Shown: positions 1 to 8,459, numbered from the stretch's first letter. The stretch: DNA of 48,617 nucleotides from Bacillota bacterium (GCA_023415575.1 JAEZKF010000019.1:1-48617), one strand, 5' to 3'. Notes: a model not told the origin generated them from the sequence alone. Program-made: numbers and translations.

Positions 1-2
1 TA

Positions 3-92
3 CGGGCGGCAAGTAACAGTCTTACGCAGTTGGCAGACCGTATTACGCGTTTGACGCGTCCGCGAAGAACAGAGGGCTATGCCCGCATGTGA
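3..92 (+). CDS. C-terminal end of an unidentified protein (partial)
   Basis: The window opens inside a frame that stays open for 29 codons and stops with TGA at 90-92. It ends in a basic, Arg-rich tail (residues like TRLTRPRRTEGYARM). A strong GC hairpin begins five bases after the stop, which is where a terminator of this gene would lie, and this is the main reason for believing this frame over the other two. Too little is visible to name a family. It would be convergent with the DHHW gene that ends at 138. Confidence 0.4.
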   Translation, partial: RAASNSLTQLADRITRLTRPRRTEGYARM

Positions 93-96
93 AATA

Positions 97-115
97 CCCC
101 CGGCTTTGCCGGGGG
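97..115. terminator. Hairpin between convergent genes
   Basis: CCCCCGGC and GCCGGGGG form a perfect 8-bp stem with a TTT loop. It lies between the stop of the partial plus-strand frame (92) and the stop of the minus-strand DHHW gene (138), so it can serve both. The U-tract is weak on either strand. Confidence 0.6.
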
Positions 116-137
116 ATGCTTATTGCGTTATCTGGTT

Positions 138-1622
138 TTATTGTGCCTCGGAAGACGATGGCTGCGAGCTTGCGGCCTCAGACGATGAGGGAGCAGGCCA
201 CGGCTTTTCGTAGTTGAGGTTCTTAATCCAATTGATGTGTACGGTGGTATTGGCGGCAAAGACGTTATTGATGAACAGCACCTCTTTGATGCCGTTGTCG
301 CGTACAAACTGGTCAAAGTCCTTTTCAAAGTACCGCTGGTCAATGACGTACACGGTGTCGTAGTGGCTTGCAAGATAGGGAGCAAAGGCGTTGCCGAACG
401 ATTCCTTCACAACGGCAATCGACCGGCCGGTTCCGGCATTACTCTTTATCACAAACAGGGGCCAGTCGCCGCCTAAGAACAGCGAGTAGGTGTTCGCCCC
501 TTTTGCATACTCCGCATACACGGGCGCCGAGAGGGGGGTGTTGCGCGCGCCTTTTTTATAAAGCTGACCGGTGACGGTCACGGGCACCATGTAGTAGTCC
601 ATATAGTCGGGGTTTGCCTTGAGTTTGGGCGCCTGCGTGAGGCGGTAGAGGCTGCCCAGGAAGCTATCCTTGCGGGCGGTTGTCATCTTGTCAAGCGGAA
701 CGGCGGTAAGGCCGGCATCCTTGCAAAAGCCCACGTAGGCGTAATAAGCGGCAAGCGGCGTCCAGTGGTGGTCGGTGCGGAAGTAGAGATACTCACTGGT
801 GTGGGCCGCTAGCTCATCATAGGCACTGCGGATGGGCTTAATAGTCGGGCCGAGATTAGAGTATATCATATCAATGTTCTCTTTTTGAGAACGCGATAGG
901 TGAGCATAGTTTTTGGGCAGGTAGAACTCCGACTGGGTGGGCACGACGAGGTTGTAGATGGTCACATCGCTGCCGAACTGCTCTTGGTAGCCGGTGATGA
1001 CCTTCGCGTACCGCTCGCCCTCCTTGCCGTTGGTGCCGAACAGGGACATCGCGCGGTCGCCTACGACAAATACGCCCTCCTTCATCTCGCCGTCCGATTC
1101 CACTATGCCGTCCTCAGCCTGTGAGGAGGACGGTGTGCTTGACTCGGGCTGGGAGGATACATCCTCCTCCTGCTGCTCCTGCGAGCTCGATGCAGAGCCT
1201 TGCGGCGGCTCCTCCTCGGATGGTGTACCGGATGACGGCTGGTCGGGCACGACGGGCACCGTCCCATGCAGGGATACATCGTCCGGATTAAAGCCCTTTA
1301 GGGAGTTGTAATGCGCGGCAAGCTCCACAAGGGTGTCGCGAAAAGGGAAGGTATCGGAATAAAAGGCGTCCACCTGCTCGGTGTATTCGCCGCTTAGTAA
1401 GGCGCGCAGGGAAAGCTCGGGCATCGAGGCGAGCCTGCGCCCCTCCAGCTCCGAAACCTCAGGCTTGGGCAGCACTAGGGCCAAAACCGCCATCACACCC
1501 ACCAATACACAGGTTACGGCGATTCCCGCACTGCCTGCAAGGGTAATCGGGCGGCTTTGGTGGAACTGGATATCGGGCACCGATTTTTTTTTCTGTTCGG
1601 TTTTGACCTCGATATAAGCCAT
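138..1622 (-). CDS. DHHW-family protein, AlgX/AlgJ-like polysaccharide acylation partner
   Basis: A 494-residue protein with a cytoplasmic N-terminus, one membrane segment at about residues 29-51, a disordered Ser/Pro/Glu/Gln-rich stretch at about 125-180, and an extracellular domain carrying the diagnostic DHHW motif at 284-287 (context FRTDHHWT). The tail is again Ser/Ala rich. Family knowledge: DHHW proteins of Gram-positives resemble AlgX/AlgJ and are encoded beside an MBOAT acyltransferase, together moving acyl groups onto exported or wall polysaccharides. That partner is the gene directly upstream (1653-3068), 30 bases away, so the two form one operon. The glycan substrate cannot be told from the sequence. 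The low-complexity segment is longer than needed for a linker and may pass through the wall. Confidence 0.88.
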   Translation of the reverse strand: MAYIEVKTEQKKKSVPDIQFHQSRPITLAGSAGIAVTCVLVGVMAVLALVLPKPEVSELEGRRLASMPELSLRALLSGEYTEQVDAFYSDTFPFRDTLVELAAHYNSLKGFNPDDVSLHGTVPVVPDQPSSGTPSEEEPPQGSASSSQEQQEEDVSSQPESSTPSSSQAEDGIVESDGEMKEGVFVVGDRAMSLFGTNGKEGERYAKVITGYQEQFGSDVTIYNLVVPTQSEFYLPKNYAHLSRSQKENIDMIYSNLGPTIKPIRSAYDELAAHTSEYLYFRTDHHWTPLAAYYAYVGFCKDAGLTAVPLDKMTTARKDSFLGSLYRLTQAPKLKANPDYMDYYMVPVTVTGQLYKKGARNTPLSAPVYAEYAKGANTYSLFLGGDWPLFVIKSNAGTGRSIAVVKESFGNAFAPYLASHYDTVYVIDQRYFEKDFDQFVRDNGIKEVLFINNVFAANTTVHINWIKNLNYEKPWPAPSSSEAASSQPSSSEAQ

Positions 1623-1652
1623 AGCAGGTGCTCCTTATGTTTTCTACTAATA

Positions 1653-3068
1653 TTAGAATCGATAGTACAAGAACGGGTTATAACCCTGACCGACCAGCAG
1701 CATGGTGCACACGGCAAGGAGGGCGACGTTGACCACAATCTGCCCGCAGTCGATGGCGGTGTACACGGGGGAGCTGTCGGAAAGTCGAACTGCAAGCTTC
1801 TTGCGCACCCACGGCACGATAGGCAGGGTGCAAAGCATCGAAGCGATAATCCATATAAAATTCGACGACAGGTTGATGCCAAGGGCAAGGTCGTACAGGG
1901 GCTGGCCCGAAAGACCGAACAAAACGCGGAAGAACTGCCCGAGGCGGGTAAGGTCGGTAAAGTAGAACAGGGCCCAGCCGATGACAACGGCAAATATCAA
2001 ATAAAGCCAAGAGAAAAAGCGGGGGATGCGCTCAAGCAATTTACCCAAAAAGAGCTTTTCGAGCATAATCAGCACACCGAAGTAAAGCCCCCACAGAATA
2101 AAGTTCCAGCTTGCCCCATGCCAGAGGCCGGTTAAAAACCACACGATGGCAAGGTTAAGATACTGCCGCTTGCGGTTGCCTCCAAGCGGTATGTAGACGT
2201 AGTCGCGGAAAAAGGTGCCGAGCGAGATATGCCACCTGCGCCAGAACTCGGTGGCTGAGGTGGAGATATAGGGGTAGTTGAAGTTCTCGTGGTAATGAAA
2301 GCCGAATATCAGTCCTAGGCCGATGGCCATATCCGAGTAGCCGGAAAAATCAAAGTAGATTTGTAAGGAAAACATCAAAAGCCCAAACCACGCACCGGCC
2401 ACCGACAGGCCGGACAAGTCGCCGTCCAGGTAGGTGGCGCAGAAGGAGCCCGCCGCGTTTGCAATGATGACCTTTTTGGAAAGACCCACGATAAAGCGGG
2501 TGATGCCCCGGCTTACCTCGGCGGGGACAATCACGCGGTTGTCAATTTCGTCAGCGATGTGGCTGTAGCGCACAATCGGGCCGGCAACAAGCTGGTGGTA
2601 CATCGATATGTAAAGCAAAAGCTTAAGGGGCGAACGCTGGGCGGGAACATCCCCGCGGTAGACATCCACCATATAGGATAGAATCTGAAAGGTGTAAAAG
2701 GAGATGCCGATCGGCAAAGCAATATTGGGTACAGGAATGTTCGTTGATAGGATAGCGTTGAGGTTTTCTACAAGAAAGGCGCTGTACTTAAAGACGCACA
2801 GAACCCCGAGGTTTGCCGCAACGCCAATCGCAAGCGCAATCTTAGCAAGAGGGGTACCGTTATAAAGCTCAATAAGCAGGGCAAGGGCATAGTCAAGCAG
2901 TACGCTTGCAAGCAGCACCCAGATCATCACTGGCTCGCCCCAGGCGTAGAAAACAAGCGAAAAAGCCACCAGCACACAATTGCGGTAGCCCTTGTTTTTA
3001 AAGATAAAGTATAAAAGGATGTTTAAGGGGAGAAACAGGTAGATGAAAAAAAGGTTAGCAAATATCAA
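1653..3068 (-). CDS. MBOAT family O-acyltransferase (AlgI/DltB-like)
   Basis: A 471-residue polytopic membrane protein. The MBOAT signature is complete: a WHISLG motif with His280 in the FWRRWH block, followed by the FLTGLWHGASW segment with the invariant His317. Family members take an acyl group from a cytoplasmic donor and pass it across the membrane to an extracellular partner, here most likely the DHHW protein encoded 30 bases downstream. The start is TTG (3068), chosen for the GGGAGG ribosome site 8 bases upstream. A near-consensus promoter lies at 3129-3157. Whether the substrate is teichoic acid, capsule or another glycan is unknown; no dlt genes are adjacent, which argues against a D-alanylation role. 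Confidence 0.92.
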   Translation of the reverse strand: MIFANLFFIYLFLPLNILLYFIFKNKGYRNCVLVAFSLVFYAWGEPVMIWVLLASVLLDYALALLIELYNGTPLAKIALAIGVAANLGVLCVFKYSAFLVENLNAILSTNIPVPNIALPIGISFYTFQILSYMVDVYRGDVPAQRSPLKLLLYISMYHQLVAGPIVRYSHIADEIDNRVIVPAEVSRGITRFIVGLSKKVIIANAAGSFCATYLDGDLSGLSVAGAWFGLLMFSLQIYFDFSGYSDMAIGLGLIFGFHYHENFNYPYISTSATEFWRRWHISLGTFFRDYVYIPLGGNRKRQYLNLAIVWFLTGLWHGASWNFILWGLYFGVLIMLEKLFLGKLLERIPRFFSWLYLIFAVVIGWALFYFTDLTRLGQFFRVLFGLSGQPLYDLALGINLSSNFIWIIASMLCTLPIVPWVRKKLAVRLSDSSPVYTAIDCGQIVVNVALLAVCTMLLVGQGYNPFLYYRF

Positions 3069-3128
3069 GGATTAGCCTCCCTGCGCAGAATAAGAGGGGT
3101 AGTCCCCATAAAAGACCACTCATAGCTT

Positions 3129-3157
3129 ATTATAAGAGTAAGATAATTTAAATTCAA
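3129..3157 (-). promoter_or_regulatory. Promoter of the MBOAT-DHHW operon
   Basis: On the minus strand TTGAAT (3157-3152) and TATAAT (3134-3129) are separated by exactly 17 bases, giving a transcript start about 55 bases before the MBOAT start codon. Confidence 0.7.
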
Positions 3158-3297
3158 TAGAGGATAGGCCGATACCGGATAAAGATTTTATAAATTTTTC
3201 CTTTTTTGATTCTTAAAAAAGCAGTACAATCAAATGGTGCGAAAGTCAGGTCATTTTACTGCATAAGCCACTCATAGTATAATGCCGTTACATGAAG

Positions 3298-3324
3298 GGA
3301 GCCGCCCCGATTTTGGGCGGCTCC
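3298..3324 (-). terminator. Hairpin after the Ser/Ala-rich lipoprotein gene
   Basis: GGAGCCGCCC (3298-3307) pairs with GGGCGGCTCC (3315-3324) in a perfect 10-bp stem, about 20 bases downstream of the lipoprotein stop. There is no proper U-tract on the minus strand, so it may instead stabilise the transcript end. Confidence 0.5.
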
Positions 3325-3344
3325 AGATGGTTTTAGGTGTGCGG

Positions 3345-3647
3345 TTATTCAGCTGCAGACTCAGCAGCGCTGTTTGCAGCGTCTGCATCAGAAGCAGCCT
3401 CGTCAGAAGCAGCAGCATCGGAAGCAGCCTCGTCGGAAGCAACGTCCTCAGCCTCAGAAGACTCCTCGGAAGCAACGTCCTCGCCAGCCTCGGATGCAAC
3501 ATCCTCGGATGCGATGTCGGAAGCCTCGCTGGCTACATCGCTGGATGCAACAGAGGAAGTCTCAGCATTTTTGCCGCAAGAGGTAACTACCATAGCGGCA
3601 GCCAGTACAACTGCACAGATAGAGAGAACCTTAATCATGTTCTTCAT
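3345..3647 (-). CDS. Small Ser/Ala/Glu-rich lipoprotein
   Basis: About 100 residues. It starts MKNMIKVL, followed by a hydrophobic signal segment and a lipobox-like end (VVTSC, then GKNAE), so it should be cut and lipid-anchored outside the membrane. The mature part is almost entirely low complexity: repeats of variants of VASE, DVAS and EAAS, strongly acidic, with no predicted fold. The start at 3647 is preferred over upstream ATGs because an AGGTAGG ribosome site lies about 9 bases before it and the signal peptide then sits at the N-terminus. No function can be assigned. Repeats of this type may vary in number between strains by slippage. Confidence 0.75.
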   Translation of the reverse strand: MKNMIKVLSICAVVLAAAMVVTSCGKNAETSSVASSDVASEASDIASEDVASEAGEDVASEESSEAEDVASDEAASDAAASDEAASDADAANSAAESAAE

Positions 3648-3799
3648 TTCTTTAGACCTACCTTTCCTTTTCCCCCGTGTCATAATACACGGGCATGCAC
3701 ATGTATTGGGCGCTCGGCGCAAGCCCGGCGCCAAAGTCGATCAGCGGTACTCAGTTAGCGCAATATTTGCATACATCCCAAGTCCCTTGACCGCACCCA

Positions 3800-3828
3800 A
3801 TTATAGCGCAAGCACTCTGGCAGGACAA
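3800..3828 (-). promoter_or_regulatory. Promoter of the lipoprotein gene
   Basis: On the minus strand TTGTCC (3828-3823), a 17-base spacer and TATAAT (3805-3800). The predicted start gives a 5' leader of roughly 145 bases before the chosen ATG. Confidence 0.6.
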
Positions 3829-3940
3829 CCTCAAAAATCACCGAGCTTTTCCCACCGTCCCTGCATAATTTTATAAAAAACCACACAATTTTGTTGTGCA
3901 CAAATTACAGTTATGGTAAATAATTTTGTTGTTATGTTAA

Positions 3941-3970
3941 CACAAACCCGCATTCCAATGCGGGTTTGTG
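3941..3970 (-). terminator. Perfect 14-bp palindrome, terminator of the flippase gene
   Basis: CACAAACCCGCATT and its exact complement AATGCGGGTTTGTG are separated by only two bases (CC). It lies about 90 bases downstream of the flippase stop and is followed on the minus strand by a T-rich stretch. The very short loop is unusual for a terminator; a protein-binding palindrome is possible. Confidence 0.55.
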
Positions 3971-4058
3971 GGCTGGTAAAACACCTGTTTGCGGCATAAA
4001 ACTTTGGGGTATTAAATTGTTTCGTCGATGTTAACTTATTGCTACACAATTGTGAAAA

Positions 4059-5711
4059 TTATGAAAACGGATGATGGAAAAAGGAATTGGTAACGGCCTG
4101 AGTCTCCGCCTGCTCGGGATTGTACTGCAGCCTTTTGAGGTACCGCCACAGGCTGACGCCCTGAAACCGGAGTGTTGCCAGATACACCAGCGTGCACACA
4201 CCGGCGGCATAAATGGTGCTCCACAGCTCGGGCAGATTGTCAAACACCTGCACAAAGAGGTAGGAGGAAAACAAGGCTGCAAGGGCCGAGAGCAGGGGAC
4301 GGACTGCCCAGTTGTGGACCCTTACCGAGATGCGGGTGTGGCGGATAATCACGCACAGGTTAAACCCTGCCCCGAACAGGGCGCTGATGAGGTCACCCGC
4401 CACATACCCCGCCATGCCGATTCCCGGCACTGCACAGGCAAACCAGGTAAAGCCTAAGTGGATGATCGAGCACAGCACAATCGAGGCCGAGGCAATCTTA
4501 TGCCGGCCGATGCCGTTTAATATCCCGCCCGTGATAATCTGATAAAAGGTAAAAAAGGCCGAAAATGCAAGCGGCACCATATAGTCGCCCGCCGTCTCCT
4601 GCCGGTATAAAAGGCGGGCCAGGGAGCTGCCGCAGGAGAGCAGCAGGGCAAGCGACCCAAACGCGATGATACCGGTGGTGTGCAGCCCCTTTGCCGTCTT
4701 GCGGCGGACGTCTCCCTTGTCACCCAGAGCGCAGGCCTGCGAGAGCTTTGGCACCAGCACCGACACCATGGGGTAGATAAGGGCCGCGGGCATGAACACA
4801 AAGGGCATGGTCATGCCGGTCATAACGCCGAAGGCGGATAGGGCCTCCTCTTGGGCAAGGCCGGATAGGGCCAGCCTGCGCGGCAGGATGACTGACGTTG
4901 CACTGGCAAGCAGGTTGGTGCATACCCCGGCAAGAGAAACAGGGATGGCGGTGCGCACAAGACCGCGCAGCACACCGCCGCATTCCGGCTTTGGCGCACC
5001 GCGGCCGGAGGGTTTTTTCCTGGTGCGTACCGTGTACCAGGTGCCGAGCAGGCTGACGCTCGATACCTCGCTGATGACCATGCCGATGAGAATGAGCGCG
5101 GCGCTAACCCCGGGGTTTGCCCCGCGAAAGAGATACAAAAGCGTGAGTACCGCGGCAATGCGCAAAGCCTGCTCGCTTAGCTCGCTGACAATCGGCGGCA
5201 GGATGTAGCGCACGCCCTGAAAATGCGCCTTTAACAGGTTTTCAATGCCGGTCAGCAGCATGTAGGGCAAAAGGATAAGCAGAGCCGTTCGTGTTCTGGC
5301 ATCGCCCAATACCTGCACGGACAGGTCGCGGTTGAATAAGAGCACCGGAGTTGCCGCTACCGCAAATAGGAATGTGTAGGAAATCAGGCTGTACCGCAGG
5401 GTTGCCCGTACGCATTGCTGCTGGCCGAGCGCCTCATAACGGGCCGACCGCCTGGTGACCCCCAGTACAAGCCCCGACAGGGCAAAGGACTGCAAAACCG
5501 AATAGACCGGCATTACGAGTCCGTAAACGCCCATGCCCTGCGCACCGATTAGCCTAGAGAGGCCGATGCGGTATAAAAAGCCCATGATCTGCAGGCTGAC
5601 TGAGCACAGCGCGAACATCGCCGCCGAAAAAAAGACCGACCGCTTATGTATCCTCAATCGTAAGCCCCCCACAGCCATCGATATAGCTTTATAAACGCTT
5701 TGTAGCACCAT
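4059..5711 (-). CDS. SpoVB/MurJ-like polysaccharide flippase (MOP superfamily)
   Basis: A protein of up to 550 residues with about 14 membrane segments. The start of the fold (LQIMGFLYRIGLSRLIGAQG) is typical of the SpoVB / polysaccharide biosynthesis branch of the MOP superfamily, whose members flip lipid-linked sugar precursors across the membrane for wall or spore-cortex synthesis. The start is uncertain: ATG 5711 has only a poor, distant AAGGTG, whereas TTG 5657 has a run of six G seven bases upstream and would place the first membrane helix near the N-terminus as in relatives. It stands alone, divergent from the GNAT gene. Confidence 0.87.
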   Translation of the reverse strand: MVLQSVYKAISMAVGGLRLRIHKRSVFFSAAMFALCSVSLQIMGFLYRIGLSRLIGAQGMGVYGLVMPVYSVLQSFALSGLVLGVTRRSARYEALGQQQCVRATLRYSLISYTFLFAVAATPVLLFNRDLSVQVLGDARTRTALLILLPYMLLTGIENLLKAHFQGVRYILPPIVSELSEQALRIAAVLTLLYLFRGANPGVSAALILIGMVISEVSSVSLLGTWYTVRTRKKPSGRGAPKPECGGVLRGLVRTAIPVSLAGVCTNLLASATSVILPRRLALSGLAQEEALSAFGVMTGMTMPFVFMPAALIYPMVSVLVPKLSQACALGDKGDVRRKTAKGLHTTGIIAFGSLALLLSCGSSLARLLYRQETAGDYMVPLAFSAFFTFYQIITGGILNGIGRHKIASASIVLCSIIHLGFTWFACAVPGIGMAGYVAGDLISALFGAGFNLCVIIRHTRISVRVHNWAVRPLLSALAALFSSYLFVQVFDNLPELWSTIYAAGVCTLVYLATLRFQGVSLWRYLKRLQYNPEQAETQAVTNSFFHHPFS

Positions 5712-5971
5712 CCGACAAGGGGACAGACACCTTGCCTGTACACATTATATGGCGCTCTTAAGTATGTTAATGACAAATTTGAAAAGTGGTGGAAAATTGG
5801 CGCAAAACCTTGCAAAAAACCCTGTTCAGTTTTCGTGATTTTCGTGCGTAATGCCCTCGTTTTCGCGATTTTATTATGTTATAATTTTCTTTATTAAAGC
5901 AGTATCGGCAAAGAGTTTCGTATCAATGCCTCTTGTTGCATGTAATAATCTTACGAATAAGGATGAAAAAC

Positions 5972-6490
5972 GTGAACTTGACATTTGTAAGAAAAGCAAC
6001 CCCGTTTGACGCACCAAAGATTTATCATGTAGTCGTTTCGGCTTACACTGAGGTAGAAAAGCTGCTTAAGCCGCCCACGGGTCTTGCGGCACTTAAGGAG
6101 AGCAGCACCGACATCCTGCGCGATATGGAGCGCATGACGGTATTGGTGTGCACCAAAAACGGCGAGGTCATCGGCTCGGTGCGCTACAGCATTATGCAGA
6201 TAGGCGATGCAAAGGTGGCGTACATCAGCCGCCTATGTGTGCTGCCCACAGAGCAGCGCTCGGGAGCGGGCTCCCAGCTGCTTTGCGAGGTAGAGAAGCA
6301 GTGCCGCGCGCAAAAAGTGGACGCGCTTGCCCTGCATAGCCCATCAAAGATTGAGAAGTATGTGTACTTTTATTATAGAAACGGCTTTTACATACAGAAC
6401 ACAACCAAAGACCGCGGCTACGCAAGAGGTCTGTATCTCAAGGATCTGACCGATAAAGAGTATGACCTTGCGCCGCTGCTTGAGCTATGA
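5972..6490 (+). CDS. GNAT family N-acetyltransferase
   Basis: About 172 residues: a single GNAT fold with the acetyl-CoA binding segment around TEQRSGAGSQLL (Q/RxxGxG type) and a C-terminal strand-helix region VYFYYRNGFY typical of the family. GTG 5972 is the preferred start because AAGG lies 9 bases upstream, while for the in-frame ATG at 5963 the same AAGG abuts the codon. TATAAT at 5880-5885 may be its promoter, with a poor -35. The stop overlaps the ATG of the radical SAM gene (ATGA), so the two are translationally coupled and probably work together. The substrate is unknown. Confidence 0.85.
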   Translation: MNLTFVRKATPFDAPKIYHVVVSAYTEVEKLLKPPTGLAALKESSTDILRDMERMTVLVCTKNGEVIGSVRYSIMQIGDAKVAYISRLCVLPTEQRSGAGSQLLCEVEKQCRAQKVDALALHSPSKIEKYVYFYYRNGFYIQNTTKDRGYARGLYLKDLTDKEYDLAPLLEL

Positions 6491-7371
6491 CGGCCTGTAC
6501 CTCCTGTCCCCGCCGCTGCGGTGTGGACAGGAGCGTAGAGTCAGGTAAACTCGGCGTATGCGGCATGGGGCAGGAGCCTGTTGTGGCGCGTGCGGCACTC
6601 CACCACTGGGAGGAGCCCTGCATCAGCGGCAAGAACGGCTCGGGAACCGTCTTCTTTTCGGGCTGCTCCTTGCGGTGCGTCTTTTGCCAAAACCGCGAAA
6701 TCAGCCACGAGAGAAAGGGCAAGGCTATCACCGTAGACCGCCTGCGCGAGATTTACCATGAGCTTATAGCAAAAGGTGCCCACAACATCAACCTTGTAAA
6801 CCCCACCCATTTTACCGAGGCGGTGGCCCAAAGCCTTGACGAACCGCTTCCGGTGCCTGTTGTCTACAACTCGGGCGGGTACGAGCTTGCATCGTCGCTT
6901 CAAAAGCTGCAGGGCAAGGTGCAGATTTACCTGCCCGACTTAAAATACGCGGACAACCGACTCGCTGCCCGCTATTCGGGCGCGCGCGACTATGTTGAAC
7001 ACGCCGTGAGCGCAATCGAGGAGATGTACCGCCAAACGGGCGACTATGTCATGGGGGAGGATGGCCTGCTCAAAAGCGGGGTTGTCATCCGCCATTTGGT
7101 GCTACCCGCAAACGTGAAAAACACCATCGCCGTGATTGATATGGTAAAAAAGATGTTTCCAAACGGCGGCGTGCTATTTTCACTCATGGGGCAGTACACC
7201 CCCTGCGGGGATTTGACCTCCGTGCCGGAGGTTAACAGGCGCATCACAAAGCGCGAGTACGAAAAGGCGCAAGACTACCTGTTTGAAAGCGGTATAACCG
7301 ACGGTTTTGTGCAAGAGCTTTCTTCCGCTAAGGAGGATTATATCCCCCCGTTTGATTTTGAAGGGGTGTGA
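6487..7371 (+). CDS. Radical SAM protein, PflX-like (putative pyruvate formate-lyase activating enzyme)
   Basis: A 294-residue protein with the radical SAM cluster motif CSLRCVFC (Cys60, Cys64, Cys67), preceded by an N-terminal Cys-rich segment (Cys4, Cys7, Cys11, Cys25) and a GxSGxNGSGTVFFSGC block, the arrangement of the PflX/COG1313 group. These proteins bind a [4Fe-4S] cluster and cleave S-adenosylmethionine; the activator label is inherited from sequence similarity and the true substrate is usually unknown. No glycyl-radical enzyme is encoded in the window, so this may be an orphan activator or do a different reaction. It overlaps the upstream GNAT gene by four bases. Confidence 0.9.
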   Translation: MTACTSCPRRCGVDRSVESGKLGVCGMGQEPVVARAALHHWEEPCISGKNGSGTVFFSGCSLRCVFCQNREISHERKGKAITVDRLREIYHELIAKGAHNINLVNPTHFTEAVAQSLDEPLPVPVVYNSGGYELASSLQKLQGKVQIYLPDLKYADNRLAARYSGARDYVEHAVSAIEEMYRQTGDYVMGEDGLLKSGVVIRHLVLPANVKNTIAVIDMVKKMFPNGGVLFSLMGQYTPCGDLTSVPEVNRRITKREYEKAQDYLFESGITDGFVQELSSAKEDYIPPFDFEGV

Positions 7372-7427
7372 CACAAACCGACTAAAAACAGGAGCATGTC
7401 CCAATTCCCGCGCAGATTGTTTTTTTA

Positions 7428-7456
7428 TTGACATACTGCCGTTTGCGTGCTAGGAT
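7428..7456 (+). promoter_or_regulatory. Promoter of the scaffold/GGGtGRT operon
   Basis: Perfect -35 TTGACA (7428-7433), 17-base spacer, -10 TAGGAT (7451-7456). The transcript should begin near 7463, right at the 5' edge of the structured leader. Confidence 0.75.
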
Positions 7457-7460
7457 AAAC

Positions 7461-7580
7461 GGTGATGGAATGAGGTTCTTCCGTGGGGAAATGCCGCTTT
7501 TGCGGTTTTTACCACAACCGCAAGGAAGCTGATGATTGGTGCAGATTCATTGCATCGTCGCCGGCTTTTATTTTTGCAAA
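7461..7580 (+). ncRNA. Structured leader RNA of unassigned class (riboswitch candidate)
   Basis: A closing stem pairs 7461-7468 with 7555-7562, then after a 3-base bulge 7469-7473 with 7547-7551. Inside, CTTCC (7478-7482) pairs with GGAAG (7524-7528), GTGG (7483-7486) with CCAC (7512-7515), and CCGC with GCGG (7494-7505) around a TTTT loop. The unpaired side AGCTGATGATTGGTGCAGA looks like a conserved core. The 3' half of the closing stem runs straight into GGCTTTTATTTTT, so the closing stem could itself act as a terminator. I could not match it to a known riboswitch family by eye. Confidence 0.55.
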
Positions 7581-7745
7581 GGACAATTACGTAATCGGTG
7601 TATATCCGGGCCGTAATTGACTTGATAACCTATCTCAGCGATAAAACCACTAAATGCCCTTAACGGATTACCTTTTATAAAGGGTTTTTAGCAAGGTTTT
7701 AAAGAGAGATTAATCCCTGCGTTTAGAAAGGAGCTAGTAAGAAGG

Positions 7746-8438
7746 ATGATTTACTCGAGCGAAGTAGAGCATATGTGTCCGGTTCAAAAGGGCGCATATC
7801 ACGGTCCCGCCCCCATTCCGCAGGAGGGAAAGTGGACACAGGCAAAAGAGATTAAGGACATTAGCGGTCTGACACACGGTGTTGGCTGGTGCGCACCCCA
7901 GCAGGGCGCATGCAAGCTGACCCTCAACGCGAAGGACGGCATCATTGAGGAAGCACTCGTTGAGACCATCGGCTGCAGCGGTATGACCCATTCCGCCGCG
8001 ATGGCAAGCGAGATTCTGCCCGGCAAGACCATCCTTGAGGCACTCAACACCGACCTTGTGTGCGATGCCATCAACGTTGCTATGCGCGAGCTGTTCTTAC
8101 AGATTGTGTACGGCAGAACCCAGACTGCGTTCTCCGAGGGCGGTCTGCCCATCGGCGCCGGTCTTGAGGACCTCGGTAAGGGCCTGCGCAGCCAGGTAGG
8201 CACCATGTACGGCACCAAGGCAAAGGGTGTTCGCTATCTGGAGATGGCAGAGGGCTATGTAACCCGCCTTGCTTTGGATGAGAATGATATGGTAATCGGC
8301 TATGAGTTCGTCCACCTTGGAAAGATGATGGCCGCCATCAAAAAGGGCACCGATGCAAACGAGGCGCTCAAGGCTGCAACCAGCAACTACGGCCGTTTTG
8401 CAGAGGCTGCCAAGTACATCGATCCGCGCCACGAATAA
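7746..8438 (+). CDS. NifU-like iron-sulfur cluster assembly scaffold protein
   Basis: A 230-residue protein whose first half resembles the NifU/IscU N-terminal fold: Cys49 (HGVGWC), Cys56, Cys77 (ETIGCSGM) and Cys106 (DLVCDAI) are candidate cluster ligands, with an extra Cys11. The C-terminal third has no recognised domain. Such proteins build and hand over Fe-S clusters, but this branch is always seen by me as the partner of a GGGtGRT protein, here 21 bases downstream in the same operon. AAGGAG lies 12 bases before the ATG, with a second AAGG touching it. It sits just before an Fe-S-rich hydrogenase operon, which is suggestive but is not evidence that it serves that enzyme. Confidence 0.85.
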   Translation: MIYSSEVEHMCPVQKGAYHGPAPIPQEGKWTQAKEIKDISGLTHGVGWCAPQQGACKLTLNAKDGIIEEALVETIGCSGMTHSAAMASEILPGKTILEALNTDLVCDAINVAMRELFLQIVYGRTQTAFSEGGLPIGAGLEDLGKGLRSQVGTMYGTKAKGVRYLEMAEGYVTRLALDENDMVIGYEFVHLGKMMAAIKKGTDANEALKAATSNYGRFAEAAKYIDPRHE

Positions 8439-8459
8439 TGAAATAAGGAGGGCAGAACA

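Larger units (their letters stand above)
3648..4058. other. Intergenic region between lipoprotein and flippase genes
   Basis: About 410 bases without a gene. It holds the lipoprotein promoter (3800-3828) and a perfect palindrome that probably ends the flippase transcript (3941-3970). The rest is AT-rich with no reading frame or repeat that I can support. Confidence 0.6.
7372..7745 (+). promoter_or_regulatory. 374-base intergenic region with strong promoter and structured leader
   Basis: After the radical SAM stop there is a strong promoter (7428-7456), then about 280 bases of leader before the NifU-like ATG. The leader contains one large multi-stem domain (7461-7562) running into a U-rich stretch, a second stem (CAATTACG 7584-7591 with CGTAATTG 7612-7619), and a CCCTT/AAGGG pairing followed by TTTTT (7657-7689). 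No reading frame with a ribosome site is seen in it. Confidence 0.7.

Noticed and set aside
3900..3945. Additional Rex-like site (TTGTTATGTTAACAC) near the flippase terminator
   Set aside because: The half-sites do not have the 4-base spacing of the Rex operator and no promoter is beside it.
7461..7580. Fluoride (crcB) riboswitch
   Set aside because: A GATGGAATGAGGTTC-like piece and GCTGATGAT recall it, but the pseudoknot partners and spacing of that class are not matched, and the domain is larger.
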